A stretch of DNA of 64,000 nt. Source: Hydnum rufescens UP504. Taxonomy: Eukaryota; Basidiomycota; Agaricomycetes; Cantharellales; Hydnaceae. Position numbers and translations under genes: made by a program. The notes under the pieces are model-generated. The model ran no database searches. It had not been told where the DNA came from and was given only the letters and a program-made list of their open reading frames with translations. This document shows, in pieces, positions 47,824 through 58,869 of the stretch. The stretch spans positions 342,094 to 406,093 of the forward strand of contig MU128933.1 in assembly GCA_014904985.1 (NCBI GenBank). The letters run 5' to 3'. Position 1 is the first letter of the stretch. Each line of letters opens with the position of its first letter.

Positions 47824-50140
47824 ATGGTCCCGAACGCGCTCTTCGTGGCTTGTGTAGCACTCCTCGCCGCTCCACTGGGTGTGCATTCCTTGTGGCCTAT
47901 TCCCCGAACACTCTCCACCGGATCTGAGGGTTTGAAACTCGCCCATGGTTTTGCTATCCAATTCCAGGGTAGCCTTTCCCACCATGCGCCGGCAGACCTC
48001 AAGGCCGCGGTTTCCCGCACGCTGTACCAACTGAAACACGATGGGCTTGAGCGACTCGTCGTCGGCCGCGCGGGTGCTGACACCGACAAAATCGCAAAGG
48101 CCAGGCAGCTAAATGCCCTGAAAGTAGAACTGGTGGCCTCTGCCTCAAACAACATCCTCGGAATCACACAAAATGCTAACCTCCCTATTGGAATGCGCGA
48201 TGAGGCATACACACTCCATGTTCCAGCGGATGGTAGCCCTTCAGTCCTTAGTGCCAACTCCACTCTTGGTCTATTCCGTGGTCTCACAACTTTTTCACAA
48301 TTATGGTACACATCTGGGAGCACAATTTATACTGTCGAAGCCCCCATTACTATCTGGGACAAGCCCGCCTATGTTCGTGTCAATATTCTTGGATCTTCCC
48401 TTGATGCATGCTGACTCTGCATGGATGAATAGCCCTACCGAGGTCTCATGCTTGATACTGCGCGTAATTTGTTCGCTTCTACCCTGCTCAGTGTTTTCAA
48501 ACAAAAATAAGCTTAAATTTGTCTCGCTTAGCTTCCCTAAGGCAGATATCCTCCGCACACTGGACGCTATGTCCTATGTCAAAGCCTCCACCTTCCATTG
48601 GCATATCGTCGATTCGCAAAGTTTCCCTCTTGTCATTCCCGAGTTCCCGGAATTGAGTGCTAAGGGCGCGTATGCGGTCCGTTCACACCTCCCGCCAACA
48701 ATTTCCCCGATTCGAAATACTGATCGGGATGAAACAGCCCGACCAGGTGTATACACCTGCCGATGTCCAGGAAATCGTGGCTTATGCTGGTGCCGTGAGT
48801 GAAACTGAGCAGATAAATGTTATCAGAGTCTTAACACTAGGATGCGCTACCATATAGCGTGGAATTGATGTCATGATGGAAATCGACACTCCTGGTTCGT
48901 TGCATGCAAGAGGCGTCCTATCAAAATCCTTATACTTAGCTCCGTAGGCCACACAAGCGCTATTTCTGCGTCGTACCCCGAGTACGTCGCATGTCCTGAT
49001 GCCAGACCCTGGGCTTCATTCGCCAATGGTGCACCGTGTCTCTGCCTTTCGATCTTGCCTTTTTTCTCACCCTGAGTAACTGACCTTCAGAACCACCCGC
49101 TGGTCAACTTCGCCTCGCATCTCCTTCCGTCCTCACATTCGTCCAACAACTCATCACCTCTGTGCTCAAGGAACTGCCTGGGCCATACTTCAGCACCGGC
49201 GGTGACGAGGTCAACTTGAACTGCTACAAAATGGATAACATCACCCAAACACAATTAGTGCAACATAACCAGACTTTCGAGCAAGCGTTGGATACATTTG
49301 TGCAAGCCACTCACAAACCCATCCTCGGCGCTGGGAAAGTCCCCGTTGTATGGGAGGGTGAGAGACCTGTCCTTTTCACTGGGCTGGGCGGCGCTGTTTT
49401 TATGTGCTTCTTTCTCGACAGAGATGGCCCTGAACAACAATGTCACGCTCTCTAACGACACGCTAGTTATGTGCGTATTTGGGTCCCCTTCACGCACTTG
49501 GAAGTTCAACTGACCGGTTTGGATATAGGGTGTGGATTTCCTCGGCAAACGCCAAAGCGGTTGTAGACCAAGGTTTCCAGATTGTGCATGCTCCTTCTGA
49601 TTATTTCTATCTCGTGCGTATCCCCTATTTTCCCCCGTCTCTCACTTCGCTGTGTTCAAATCTCCGTGTGCGAACTTAGGATTGTGGTGCTGGAGGATGG
49701 GTTGGAGACTTCGTCGCAGGAAACTCATGGTGCGATCCCTTCAAGACATGGCAGAAGGTCAGTTCGTCGACCGTTCGGGTTCTCCACTGCAACAAGCCAA
49801 ATTTAAATCCTGTATATCCCTGCAGGCTTACTCCTTTGACCCCCTTGCAAACATAACGAGTGACCAGGCTCACCTTGTCCTGGGCGGTGAACAGCTCCTC
49901 TGGACTGAACAGTCCTCTCCCTCGAACATGGACAGCATCATCTGGCCTCGTGCGGCCGCATCTGCCGAAGTCTTCTGGACAGGCAATACGCTCCCATCTG
50001 GAAATGCGACTTCAACCTCCGAAGCACTCTCACGTCTGCATGACCTCCGATACCGATTAGTTCAGAGGGGCATACGGGCGATTCCCCTTCAGCCCCACTG
50101 GTGTGCTCTTCGACCTCATGCTTGTGACCTGACCGCATAG
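47824..50140 (+). CDS. secreted beta-N-acetylhexosaminidase (GH20)
   Basis: The protein begins with a signal peptide ([21 protein letters not shown]) and then a GH20 N-terminal domain ([29 protein letters not shown]). The catalytic barrel follows: [15 protein letters not shown] joined across two introns, [43 protein letters not shown], and the catalytic Asp-Glu pair in [14 protein letters not shown] near 49200. It ends with [10 protein letters not shown] and [14 protein letters not shown]. These enzymes remove terminal N-acetylglucosamine from chitin oligomers and glycans, in cell-wall turnover or nutrition. About eight introns are present. An alternative ATG six bases upstream (47818) adds Met-Ile. 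The catalytic residues are present in the frames read, so it is probably active. Confidence 0.9.
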
Positions 50141-51070
50141 AAAATAAGATTTCGTTGATAAACGGGCGCAGAAAGGGGTGTATTTTGTTAATTATTAGGA
50201 TCAGGGGTTTTGTCTGCCCCCATTACACCCGTTCTTTAATCGTTAAGGCAATATGATTCTATTATTGGACTCTTCTTCCAAGCTAGACATGATACTCTGC
50301 CGCCCAGTCGAGCAAATGCACAACCTCAGACACATTTCTCGATGTCAGTTCTTAGTCCTACTGAGGCAGTCCAACTAGCAAACGAGCAGTGACTGTGGGG
50401 GTTATCCTTGCTGTCTGGCAGTTCGGCTCCGTGCACCAATTCGAAACAATGCGATATAAAGATAAATATCAGTAGACAATGACTTCCCTCTGTACCGGCG
50501 ACATGCTCCTTACCATTAGTCACCCACATGCATAATGCGTTGTGGTTGAAACTGGCCAGAGCGAGGCACCGCGCTCTTCGGTAATCCCCCCGATTCTGAG
50601 ATTAGTGTACCCCGCTAGCGCGTGGCGCCAAAATTTCAGTTTCTCCCTTTAGGGACTTGTGACAAATCACATAGACGACTACTGTATCTTTTCACCTCAC
50701 AGGGATTTCGGATCAGGCGAATACCTGAATTACAAGAGATGGTGAGAATCTCACCCTAGCCATTCGTTCGGCGTGGATCCGCAGAGAATGATGGGGGACA
50801 ATACAAAGAGACAAAAACGTCGCAATTCCAAAAGCAGATGCATTCTGCTTGGCACACGGTCATAAGAGGCATTTCACACCATCGAGAAGCTAACCAACGG
50901 AAGCGTCAGTCCCTCTTTATCTCCATTGATGCTCCATTAGGCCTTGAAAGCTGAAGATGCTAGTTGATGAGGAATCAGGGTTAAGCACGCACGGAAAAGA
51001 ACGCAACCACTTGGCGCATGCATACAATATATTGTACAAGCAAGAACTGCTATTTTGACGTTCGTTCTGG
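50141..51070. other. intergenic, no gene recognised
   Basis: This lies between the GH20 stop and the geranylgeranyltransferase stop. It shows only short featureless frames. No RNA gene or repeat was recognised. Confidence 0.45.
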
Positions 51071-52723
51071 CTAATTAGGAGAAGTGGAGCTGAGATGCTG
51101 GCGCGCCCAGGCCGCCGTTTCTTGGGTTGCATTGACGGCGACATCCACTCCCTTGAGTGACCGCATTTCATCCGAGAATGGATATATCGAAAGAGCAGCC
51201 AGACTGAGGTACGTGTGCATTGGATCTTTGTTCAGCGATCCGAACAACGCGTACCGGGTCAGGAAAATGGTCTAAACTTGAAGTGACGACCGAAGCGAAC
51301 CTGGATGATCCCCGGGCGCTTTAGCTATTCCGCCAAACTTGAATTGGCATTCACGCAAGAACTCGACATTTGCCTTTACATTCACGAACTGCTCTGCTCC
51401 CAGGATCTGAAAGCAAAGTACAACATCGTCGGATTCGACGAATAATGAATGACAAGGTGGACGGGGATAGAGCAAAGAACGTACTTTCAGGGAACCCCCA
51501 CACCAAAAACTATAACAAGCATCCTGCCCCTTCTCAGTACGACCTTGAAACCCGCCAATTTGTCGACCACACAACCAGCGCAATGTACGTGACCGGTCAT
51601 TAGCCGATAACTCGGGAGCACTTGGGCAGAGCGCAAGAGATCCAAGGGCGCAAAACGTCGTCCCGCCTCCAAATACAAAGATTTAGCATCCAAATGTAAG
51701 CTCAGTCTCACTTTTACAGAGGCTCCTAACCTTGAGCCTCGAGATAAGGTCTTTGGCCATATCCTCCCTCATAAGTCTACAGAATAATGGACGTGCGGAG
51801 TAAGCATAAACCAAGGGTTCTGAGGTAAAGAGTGGAGTGTGTTATGGAGTTAGAAAGCAGGCATCTTACCGACCCTGCAGTTGTGAATGAATTCAAGGGC
51901 CTTTTGAACATTGATTGCGTCCCATTCGTTCAAGAGACTGCATATGACGAAGACAGCATAAACCATCCTCAAATCCGATTCGATAGAATTCGGAATCGCT
52001 GTGAAGCTACATCAAGGAAATCAACCCACACCGGAGTTCATTAGCCCATCTAGGCCACCGACTGTGATCTTGAGCAAACGGCTGACGCGGTGCATACCTC
52101 CCATCGGGTCGTTGCATTCGGCATAAGAAGGTTCGAAGACCAGCACGATCGAGACGTTTGAGATCATCACGTAAAATTGCAAGAGACAGTATTGCCGAAA
52201 AGGTCATTAACACATGAGGGACATCATACTGACCAGGATTCGGCGCTGGGGTCTATAAACGCAGTATGGGGTAAGACATGAATGGATATTATCATGTGAT
52301 ACGGACATACATTGCTGGCAGGGATAGCCACGGAAGGCCCAGATCGAAATCCGGTGCCCCAGCTCGACGCTAACTTAGCCAAGCACGAAGCAGAGGAGTC
52401 AGTTGGCACAGATGCAAGACGTATAATCGAGGCAGCAATTAACTGACAAATCTGCTGGGCCCATATCCATTCTCTCCATTGATCGCGATCTGCTTTTTTA
52501 GACTTGGCATCGAGTTGATCGAGTACATCCAAGGATGACAGACAGTAAAATGCAATTATCATGCTATTTCCAGAGCAACAGAGGATCGCACATTGAACAC
52601 TAAGCGAGTCCCTCAAAGCCAAAGAGCAGATACGCACCGTACTGAATCGGCCTCCAGCATTTGGCTACTAAGTGCATGCAAAAAGCGCACACAATGGCTC
52701 GCATGTGTTGACAAGGAAGCCAT
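51071..52723 (-). CDS. CDC43: geranylgeranyltransferase type I beta subunit
   Basis: This is the zinc-binding beta subunit that attaches geranylgeranyl groups to CaaX proteins such as Rho GTPases. The exons give a prenyltransferase-beta series: HASHCVRFLHAL, MIIAFYCLSSLDVL, MTFSAILSLAILRDDLKRLDRAGLRTFLCRMQRPDG, SDLRMVYAVFVICSLLNEWDAINVQKALEFIHNCR, TYEGGYGQ, GGTTFCALGSLALC, WLCGRQIGGFQGRTEKGQDACYSFWCGGSLK and DPMHTYLSLAALSIY. Asp and Cys of the zinc site are in the GQDACYSFW block and the His in DPMHTYLSL. About eight introns are needed. The start at 52723 makes the first exon join in frame to RMIIAFYCL. The protein ends QETAAWARQHLSSTSPN. Confidence 0.88.
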
Positions 52724-53485
52724 GTTAGTGTTATGTAATCTTCATTCGGCTGTTACCGGAAAAGCTGTGCGGCTCCAAACACATTCGCTCTAATGAGAAA
52801 CTTTAGTTCTGGTCAAGTCTTCGGCAACACTAACCTAGCCTCAGTTGGAAAGCTGTCATGACCATTATTAGATCTGCAAGGGGAGACAACTACACGGCGA
52901 GCTAGTTTATAATATCAGTGTCTGGTCCCCAGCTTGTGCACATTATTTGGGAACCCAATTTTCAGAGATCGATCCAGCCTTGCTCACGGAGACCATTGAT
53001 TGATCGGTTACCGTGCTCCATCATTTCGACACCTTCCGTCCTTGCATTTAGCTTCATGTGCCTACCCCAGTGAATAATCCACTGTCGACGATTTTACTTG
53101 GGAGATCTTACGGTTCGTTTCGAAGAAAGAGGGAATCTCTTGGCCTGGAACTGATACGCATCTCATTGGCAGTGGCCCAAAATAATCTGCTCAAATGAAT
53201 GTCCGTCTCATTCATGGAGCTTGAGTATTCTTGCTGTTGTTCAAGATGGCAAAACTAATGTTACTTCGATCCAGGAGCGGAGCACAAGTCATTCCAATAA
53301 TGATCGCTGCTTCCAATACCACAATCAGCCTCGCCGTTGCCTTAATCTGTATGAGACTCGATACTATGAGCCTTGTACCACCATGCCCAGTACACGCTGT
53401 GCTGTGGCAGGTTGATATCATTAACACGACATTACGCACATATGTCAACATCCCAAGTCAAATCTTACATCAAAATGAGACGTCT
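52724..53485. other. intergenic, no gene recognised
   Basis: This is the upstream region of the geranylgeranyltransferase gene and the 3' flank of the gene at 53486. It shows no convincing gene, RNA or repeat. Confidence 0.45.
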
Positions 53486-55351
53486 TCATCTCTTTGGCTT
53501 ACTCATTTTGGTCCTGACGGCCCTCTCCCAGAGACTCAACCGATCTTCCAGGGCTTTCACATTGTTCTCTTCGAAAATTATGCTGGTGCTTTGTTCATTT
53601 GGGGGATCGTTGCCGGCGACTCCTCCTGCCTCAGGATTAGAAGACGCTTGCTCCCCTGCCTTTCGAATGGGGCTCAATCCCGGCGCCTGAACGCTCGAAT
53701 TGGATTGTGATGAAGAAGTGAGTGGAGTATGGGAATGTGTGCGGCGAGGAGCGTTTCGAGGGTTAGACAGTGATACCCGCTTCCAAACAAGTTCATCTGC
53801 ATGAACAAGGAAAGTCATAGCCCGCTTTATTTGTGCGAACGTTGACGGGGGCGGTAGTGGGCCAGACACTGTATGTGATGAGGAAGGTTGTACAGGGTTT
53901 GAACGTGGCGATGAACTTGTAATCACCTCGTGTCCGACATGTCGATAGAGAGGCGGCAAAGTTCGCAGCGACGATGGGGGCAGAGAAAAGTAAGATAAAA
54001 TAGACTGGAGAGGGGAAAAAAAAAAAAAAATTAGTCTCCGAATGAAATACTCTGAACAAGAAGTCACTTTAAGGGCTTGTCGTGCATCGTCACCGGACAT
54101 GTTATCGATATCGTCCCATCTACCTCCTACTGCAGTCGAGGATGAGTGGTGTGGTACGTCGGGTTTATCTGCTTCTGTTGGAGTCAAATCCACGTCCTTA
54201 TGATCGCCCTCCCAAATACTTTGTGGCCGCCCTATCCATGTGATTCGGGCTGTAGTTGCTTCTACACTTTCTGGAGGTCCATTGTCTTCAAGCGGAGCGC
54301 TGGATTTTGGAACTTCAAGACCTCCACGTAAATCATTATTAGTGACTATGAGGCGTAATTCGTCGCATTGCCCGCGTAACGAGGTTATTTCTGCACGCGC
54401 AAGGGATAATTCCCTTGCCAGCCGTTCCATGGCGGGTGAAGTGAGGCGAGTTGATACATTAATTGACCGGTCAACGGCTGGAGATGACTTTGACACATGC
54501 ATCGGACAAGGAGCTTGGGGATAGTAAATCAGAGGATTATCGTACCTCGTCTAATACAGCCCGAGACCCCTCACGCTCTTCTACACCAGGTCCAACGTCT
54601 TCGTTCGGGAGGACAGGATGCTGGAGAGACGTCGCCACTGGTGAGGTAGTAAGAGAAGGAATGGTGTGAGGATCGGGCAGAGGGGACCCATCATTTGGCA
54701 GAAGAGTTCCGGAAAAGAACGGAGACCGAGTTTGATCAAGGCCAGAAGATTGAGGGGACAAAAGGAACGGAGATACAGGCAACAATTCGACTTCGTAGTT
54801 AGGGACACCAAATTCAAGACCCATAGTGGGAATATCATTCGTAGAGCGGACTGAGCGGAGCGCGGGCGCCAGTGGGGGGAAAGCAGGCATTTGTAGCTCT
54901 GCTGGCTACGAATGACAAATTACAGGGTTCGTACGCTCAGGAATCTGTTCTCACTTAAGCGATCTTCGGCGCACCTTTGGGCTAGGTATGCCAGGGAATT
55001 CTGCTTGCGCATAGCTGCCCGAAGGTAAGGGGGACGGTCGGTTATCCAATTCAGGAACATTTGCGGGAGTAGAGTGGTGAAAATGGTCCAGCTCGAGCGA
55101 ATCACCAGAATCGAATGATGGCAAGAGTGTACTAGAGGAAGTCTTGATCTGAATGAAGCATTGTGATTTGTGATTAAAATACCTATGGATGCCCCGCGGT
55201 GAGCACGCACCTCTGCTCCACTGGTCTCGTGCGTTAGGGGATCAGTGCGAAACAAGTTACCCTTCTCGTAGCCGCGGACACTATCATCGTCGTCGAAACC
55301 GAGGAGATCGATGAGAGCGTCGAAGTCGGCATCGTTCGACGGAGTGGTCAT
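53486..55351 (-). CDS. coiled-coil protein of unknown function
   Basis: Spliced exons give a protein of about 500 residues. It opens with an acidic segment (MTTPSNDADFDALIDLLGFDDDDSV), continues through a Ser/Pro-rich linker (MPAFPPLAPALRS and similar), and contains a coiled coil (ERLARELSLARAEITSLRGQCDELR). A more ordered part follows (FSLPPSSLRTLPPLYRHVGHEVI and FAQIKRAMTFLVHADELVWKRVS), and it ends with a second short coiled coil (NNVKALEDRLSLWERAVRTKMSK). The intron before SILSYFSL has a run of 15 T before its acceptor. I do not recognise the family. The fold of the C-terminal half and the two coiled coils suggest a scaffold or tethering protein, but this is only a structural impression. 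Confidence 0.75.
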
Positions 55352-56022
55352 CGAGATTAACTTTCCTTTTGCCTCTCCGTCACGCCCCGTGTGACGTCTG
55401 CTTCCAGGTCCTCGATTCGGCGTTAAAGGCCTCCGCCGGATTTATCTAGTATATCCGAGTTCATGTGGCCCGCTCCTGGGATTCCTTTTTCGGGAGGAGA
55501 GCACATCAGGAGGCTCCTGTCACTACCCAGTAAAAATAAACTCCAAGGAAGACTGATTCTAAGAATATTAATGGCATATTTGATGCAATCAAAGGCCAAC
55601 AAGCTGAAATTTCCATTATTTCTTTCTAAAGCTTTGAATCCTGGTAACTGCCCTGTTTCCCTGAGAAAGAACAAGTCTGTTCTGTTTTGAATAGTATGAC
55701 TTGTGGTTGCCCATCATATCCCAAAGGGTCTCACTTTATTTTGGATGTCTGACAGATTTGGGGGCCTTTTGATCTAGAAGTAGACGTCTGTCTGGGGAGA
55801 GTACTTTTGTCTCAGTTTGGCTGTGCTGCATGTGGCGTAGATGAAAACCTAAGATTCTGGACACTATGCACATCGGGCGGTTTCAAGGGATACTATCCCA
55901 ACTTCTATTTCTTTCCATCCTATGTGACTCTGGCCACACAGGCTCCGAAATACCCCATGTTTGCGGTCAAACAAATTAAGGGGTGCGTCGAACTCCTGCA
56001 GGTCCCAGTGTCAGTCATAGTA
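55352..56022. other. intergenic, no gene recognised
   Basis: This is the upstream region of the gene ending at 55351 and the 3' flank of the ABC transporter fragment. It is AT-richer than the flanking genes. No gene is recognised. Confidence 0.4.
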
Positions 56023-56139
56023 CATCGCACTTGATGAGACTGTAGTGCGATGAACGGTTATGATTAGTCTACTGGGTAATCGGAAGGTACAGGAGACTCG
56101 CCTGTAGTGCGATGAACCGAGACGAGGTTATCGCACTAC
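56023..56139. repeat. paired hairpins sharing an agtgcgat core
   Basis: The core agtgcgat occurs four times in 117 bp. It is inverted at 56023-56031, direct at 56044-56052 and 56106-56113, and inverted again at 56130-56137. The first two copies form a 9-bp stem with a 12-base loop. The last two form a perfect 10-bp stem gtagtgcgat/atcgcactac, extended by aacc/ggtt. The cluster lies about 70 bp past the stop codon of the ABC transporter fragment. Confidence 0.8.
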
Positions 56140-56207
56140 CGGGATATCTATCGTATATATAGGAAAAATGTGTGGCAGGATTACGAAGGAAAGGAAAGGA
56201 AAAATGA

Positions 56208-58387
56208 CTATTGTCTGAGTGGCGAGCCGCTGGGGAGACCACTCCTCGAGCCACTCGCGTAAAAGGCACCGGGCGCTTGGAGCACCCATGACTCAACAGC
56301 ACTGGCATAAATGTCACTCACTATTGCCTGGCCTTGATCCAGGACGAGGATCTTGTCATAATGGACGATCGTCCTCAAGCGGTGAGCAATGCAGAGGATC
56401 GTCCGAGACGAGAACTCCGCCAGAACCGTCTCATGAATTTTAGAATCGGTTTCCAAGTCCACGCTTGGAACACGGATCAAAGACATTCAGTTGAATTCAC
56501 CAAAGAATGCCAGCCTAGAGGCAAACAAAAAAGAATACCTGGCTGTGGCCTCATCCATGACGACTATTTGCGAATCCTTACACAGAGCCCGAGCCAAGCT
56601 CAGCAATGAGCGTTCTAGTGAGAGTTACGATATTCGCGCAAGAAGAACTCCCCCTGATTACTAAGCGGGTGAGGACGAATTCGGTAGACTGGCGAGACTC
56701 GAGTCGCCCAGGTGAATTAAGCAGCAGTGGCGGGAAGAACACAGAGAAGTCCTTAATGTTTTTGGAGGGCCTAAGCCCGACTTTTATAGTATTTACATGA
56801 GGGTAAAGAGCACATGAAAATGGACTGAGGAAAAGAAAAGAATGTCCGACTGCCGGTGGTGCCAGCAAAACAAAGAGGTAAAAGATCGCCGGTGAAACTC
56901 GGCTACAGGTTTTAGCTAGATTGGCGGATTGACGATTGGCGAGGTCGTCGGCATAGCCTCACAGGGGTCGCGCTTGTCTCCGACGTCGTACCCGGCCGCT
57001 TCCGTATCCGTTCACTCCAACACGTTCCCCGACGCTCAAATTGGAACCCTCTGGCTCGATAGTGGTATCAAGTGTAAATCGAGGCCTCGACTTCTCTTCC
57101 CCCGAATCGAATGAGTTGACCAAATGTGAGCGGCGCAAGGCATCCCAGAGACGGGCATCATCATGCTGCGAGAACGGATCCAGGTTACTACGGATCGTGC
57201 CTGTGACCAGTACAATCAAAAATATTTGCATGAGTACAGTTGGAGGGAGGTAATACTATGGATTTAAATCTGAACGTACCGGAAAAAATCAAAGGGTCTT
57301 GACGAATGATTGAAATCTTGCTACGCAATTTCCGCAGGCCCAGTTTTGAGATATCCAATCCATCAATGCGTATGGACCCCGATGACAGCTCGACGAGGCG
57401 GAAGAGCGCTGTCATCAATGAGCTCTTTCCAGCGCCTGTACGACCCACAACACCAATTTTCTGGCCACCCTGCACCAGAAAGGATATTCCCTGAAGAACC
57501 GGGGGTAAACCAGGGCGATAACTAGGATGTGATCCATCAATAAGGCAAGTTTATTAAAATGGAAAGGGTACCCTGATTCTCGGACCTGAAGACAACGTCC
57601 TTAAATTCCACTTCGCCGCGCTCTGGCCAGCTCGGAGGGAGTGGGGGATCATTGATTTCATATGCTGCTTCCTGAGGGATTGCACCCTCGTCACTATATT
57701 GAAATATCCGTTCCACCGCATTCATGTTATTCTGTCGGGATACTCAGAGTACAGTTGGGAAGGTCGTTAACTCTACGTACCTCAACCTCGGCTGTTTGTC
57801 TCTGTTATTGGTATCGACATTCATTATTGGATCATACAGAGTATGCACCACTAAGTCACTTACCGTCCCCAGAGAGAGCATCGTCGTGGTTTCCGTGGCA
57901 TACGTGAAGACTAACCCAATTTGAGCTGGCGATACACCACTCACTCCAAACATAGCCTACTGTCCGGTCTGTATCCATGACCGAATGCGAGGCATACATT
58001 ACGTACATCAAAGATACGCAGAGTATTAGAATCGATCCGAGATTATCCATTCTGACACTCAGCCATCGTTGATTGGCTGAATTCGGAAGTTACAAATTTC
58101 GGCTGTGGGGAGAAAAAAACGAAAACTATACATACTGACGATCAAATACAGTGCGGAATTCTCGTGATCGATGAAACGGCAGTTCTCTGCGATGAATCGA
58201 GACGATTCCCCGTAGGCAGGAATGGTCGCCAAACCTGAAAGGGATTCCGAAAAATGAGAATATAGCTCCGACCGAAGGATTCCATCTGATCACAATGCAA
58301 TTTATGTTCAGTCAGTCGGTGCAACAAGATAGAGATGCACACACCAAGCCGCTTCATTTCAGGAGAGCTCGCCGAAACCGCAGCCAT
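56208..58387 (-). pseudogene. 3' part of an ABCC-type (MRP/YOR1-like) ABC exporter, 5' end missing
   Basis: Exons cover the end of the second membrane domain (ESSRFIAENCRFIDHENSALYL, MDNLGSILILC, FGVSGVSPAQIGLVFTYATE, NNMNAVERIFQYSD) and the second nucleotide-binding domain. That domain has Walker [22 protein letters not shown], a Q-loop region [16 protein letters not shown], the signature SNLSVGE-QRSLLSLARAL split by a 409-bp intron (56615-57023), Walker B IVVMDEATASVDLETD, and the H-loop region IAHRLRTI. No stop codon was found in the exons read, and the C-terminus ends at 56210-56208. To the right, family text stops at about 58387 (SASSPEMKRLG), 35 bp before a copia LTR. The first half, about 1,000 residues, is absent from the window. 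It is either displaced beyond the inserted elements or lost. Confidence 0.8.
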
Positions 58388-58421
58388 ACGCGAATGTTGG
58401 AATAAAATAAAGAGTTAATTA

Positions 58422-58786
58422 TGTAATCAGCCCGAAGTGGCAATACCCCCTATTTGGACTTAACGCCGTATCAAGCGTGACTCCCCTACCACCCTCTTAT
58501 GGTAATCTATAACAGAAGGGAGTAATATACCTAAGAGAACATTCTATGTCCTTCTTGTTGATGCCAGTAGTATAGTACCCGAACATTCTACTATTCTCAT
58601 GTAGTTTCTTGAATATCCTGTACACAGTATAAAAGGGCGAGCTTGAGCTCGCCTACAGATCTAAGGACTCTAATAACAGTATCCTTCCTGCTAATTCACC
58701 CGAGCAACTAGGGCTCTCCGGTCTATCGAATCCGCTCACATCTGCTTAGTCATCAGGGGAAATACATTCTCATCCGTAGCCTTACA
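58422..58786 (+). repeat. 5' LTR of a Ty1/copia element
   Basis: The 365-bp block starts tgtaa and ends ttaca, the short terminal inverted repeats expected of an LTR. It carries a TATA box (tataaaag, 58628-58635). It is followed, three bases later, by a primer-binding site. The matching 3' LTR is not in the window, so the limits rest on the ends and the internal signals. Confidence 0.75.
58628..58635 (+). promoter_or_regulatory. TATA box of the copia LTR
   Basis: The sequence tataaaag lies in the middle of the LTR, as expected for a U3 promoter. A perfect 8-bp inverted repeat with a 2-base spacer (58636-58653) begins at the next base. Confidence 0.65.
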
Positions 58787-58789
58787 CTA

Positions 58790-58805
58790 GGTTATGGGCC
58801 CATCG
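58790..58805 (+). promoter_or_regulatory. primer-binding site of half-tRNA (initiator Met) type
   Basis: The run ggttatgggcccatcg follows the LTR end directly. It resembles the internal, anticodon-region primer site of Drosophila copia, which uses a cleaved half of initiator tRNA-Met, rather than the usual 3' CCA-end site. The match to the tRNA is by memory of the family and should be aligned. Confidence 0.6.
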
Positions 58806-58869
58806 CCACTCCTATAATAAAAAACATTTACCCCTATATCTTTGACACTACCTGTAAAACCTTACAGCT

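Noticed and set aside
36700..55351. secondary-metabolite or other biosynthetic cluster
   Set aside because: The neighbouring genes (glutathione synthetase, U6, RPC9, ENT3, GH20, prenyltransferase) are unrelated housekeeping genes with no core synthase.
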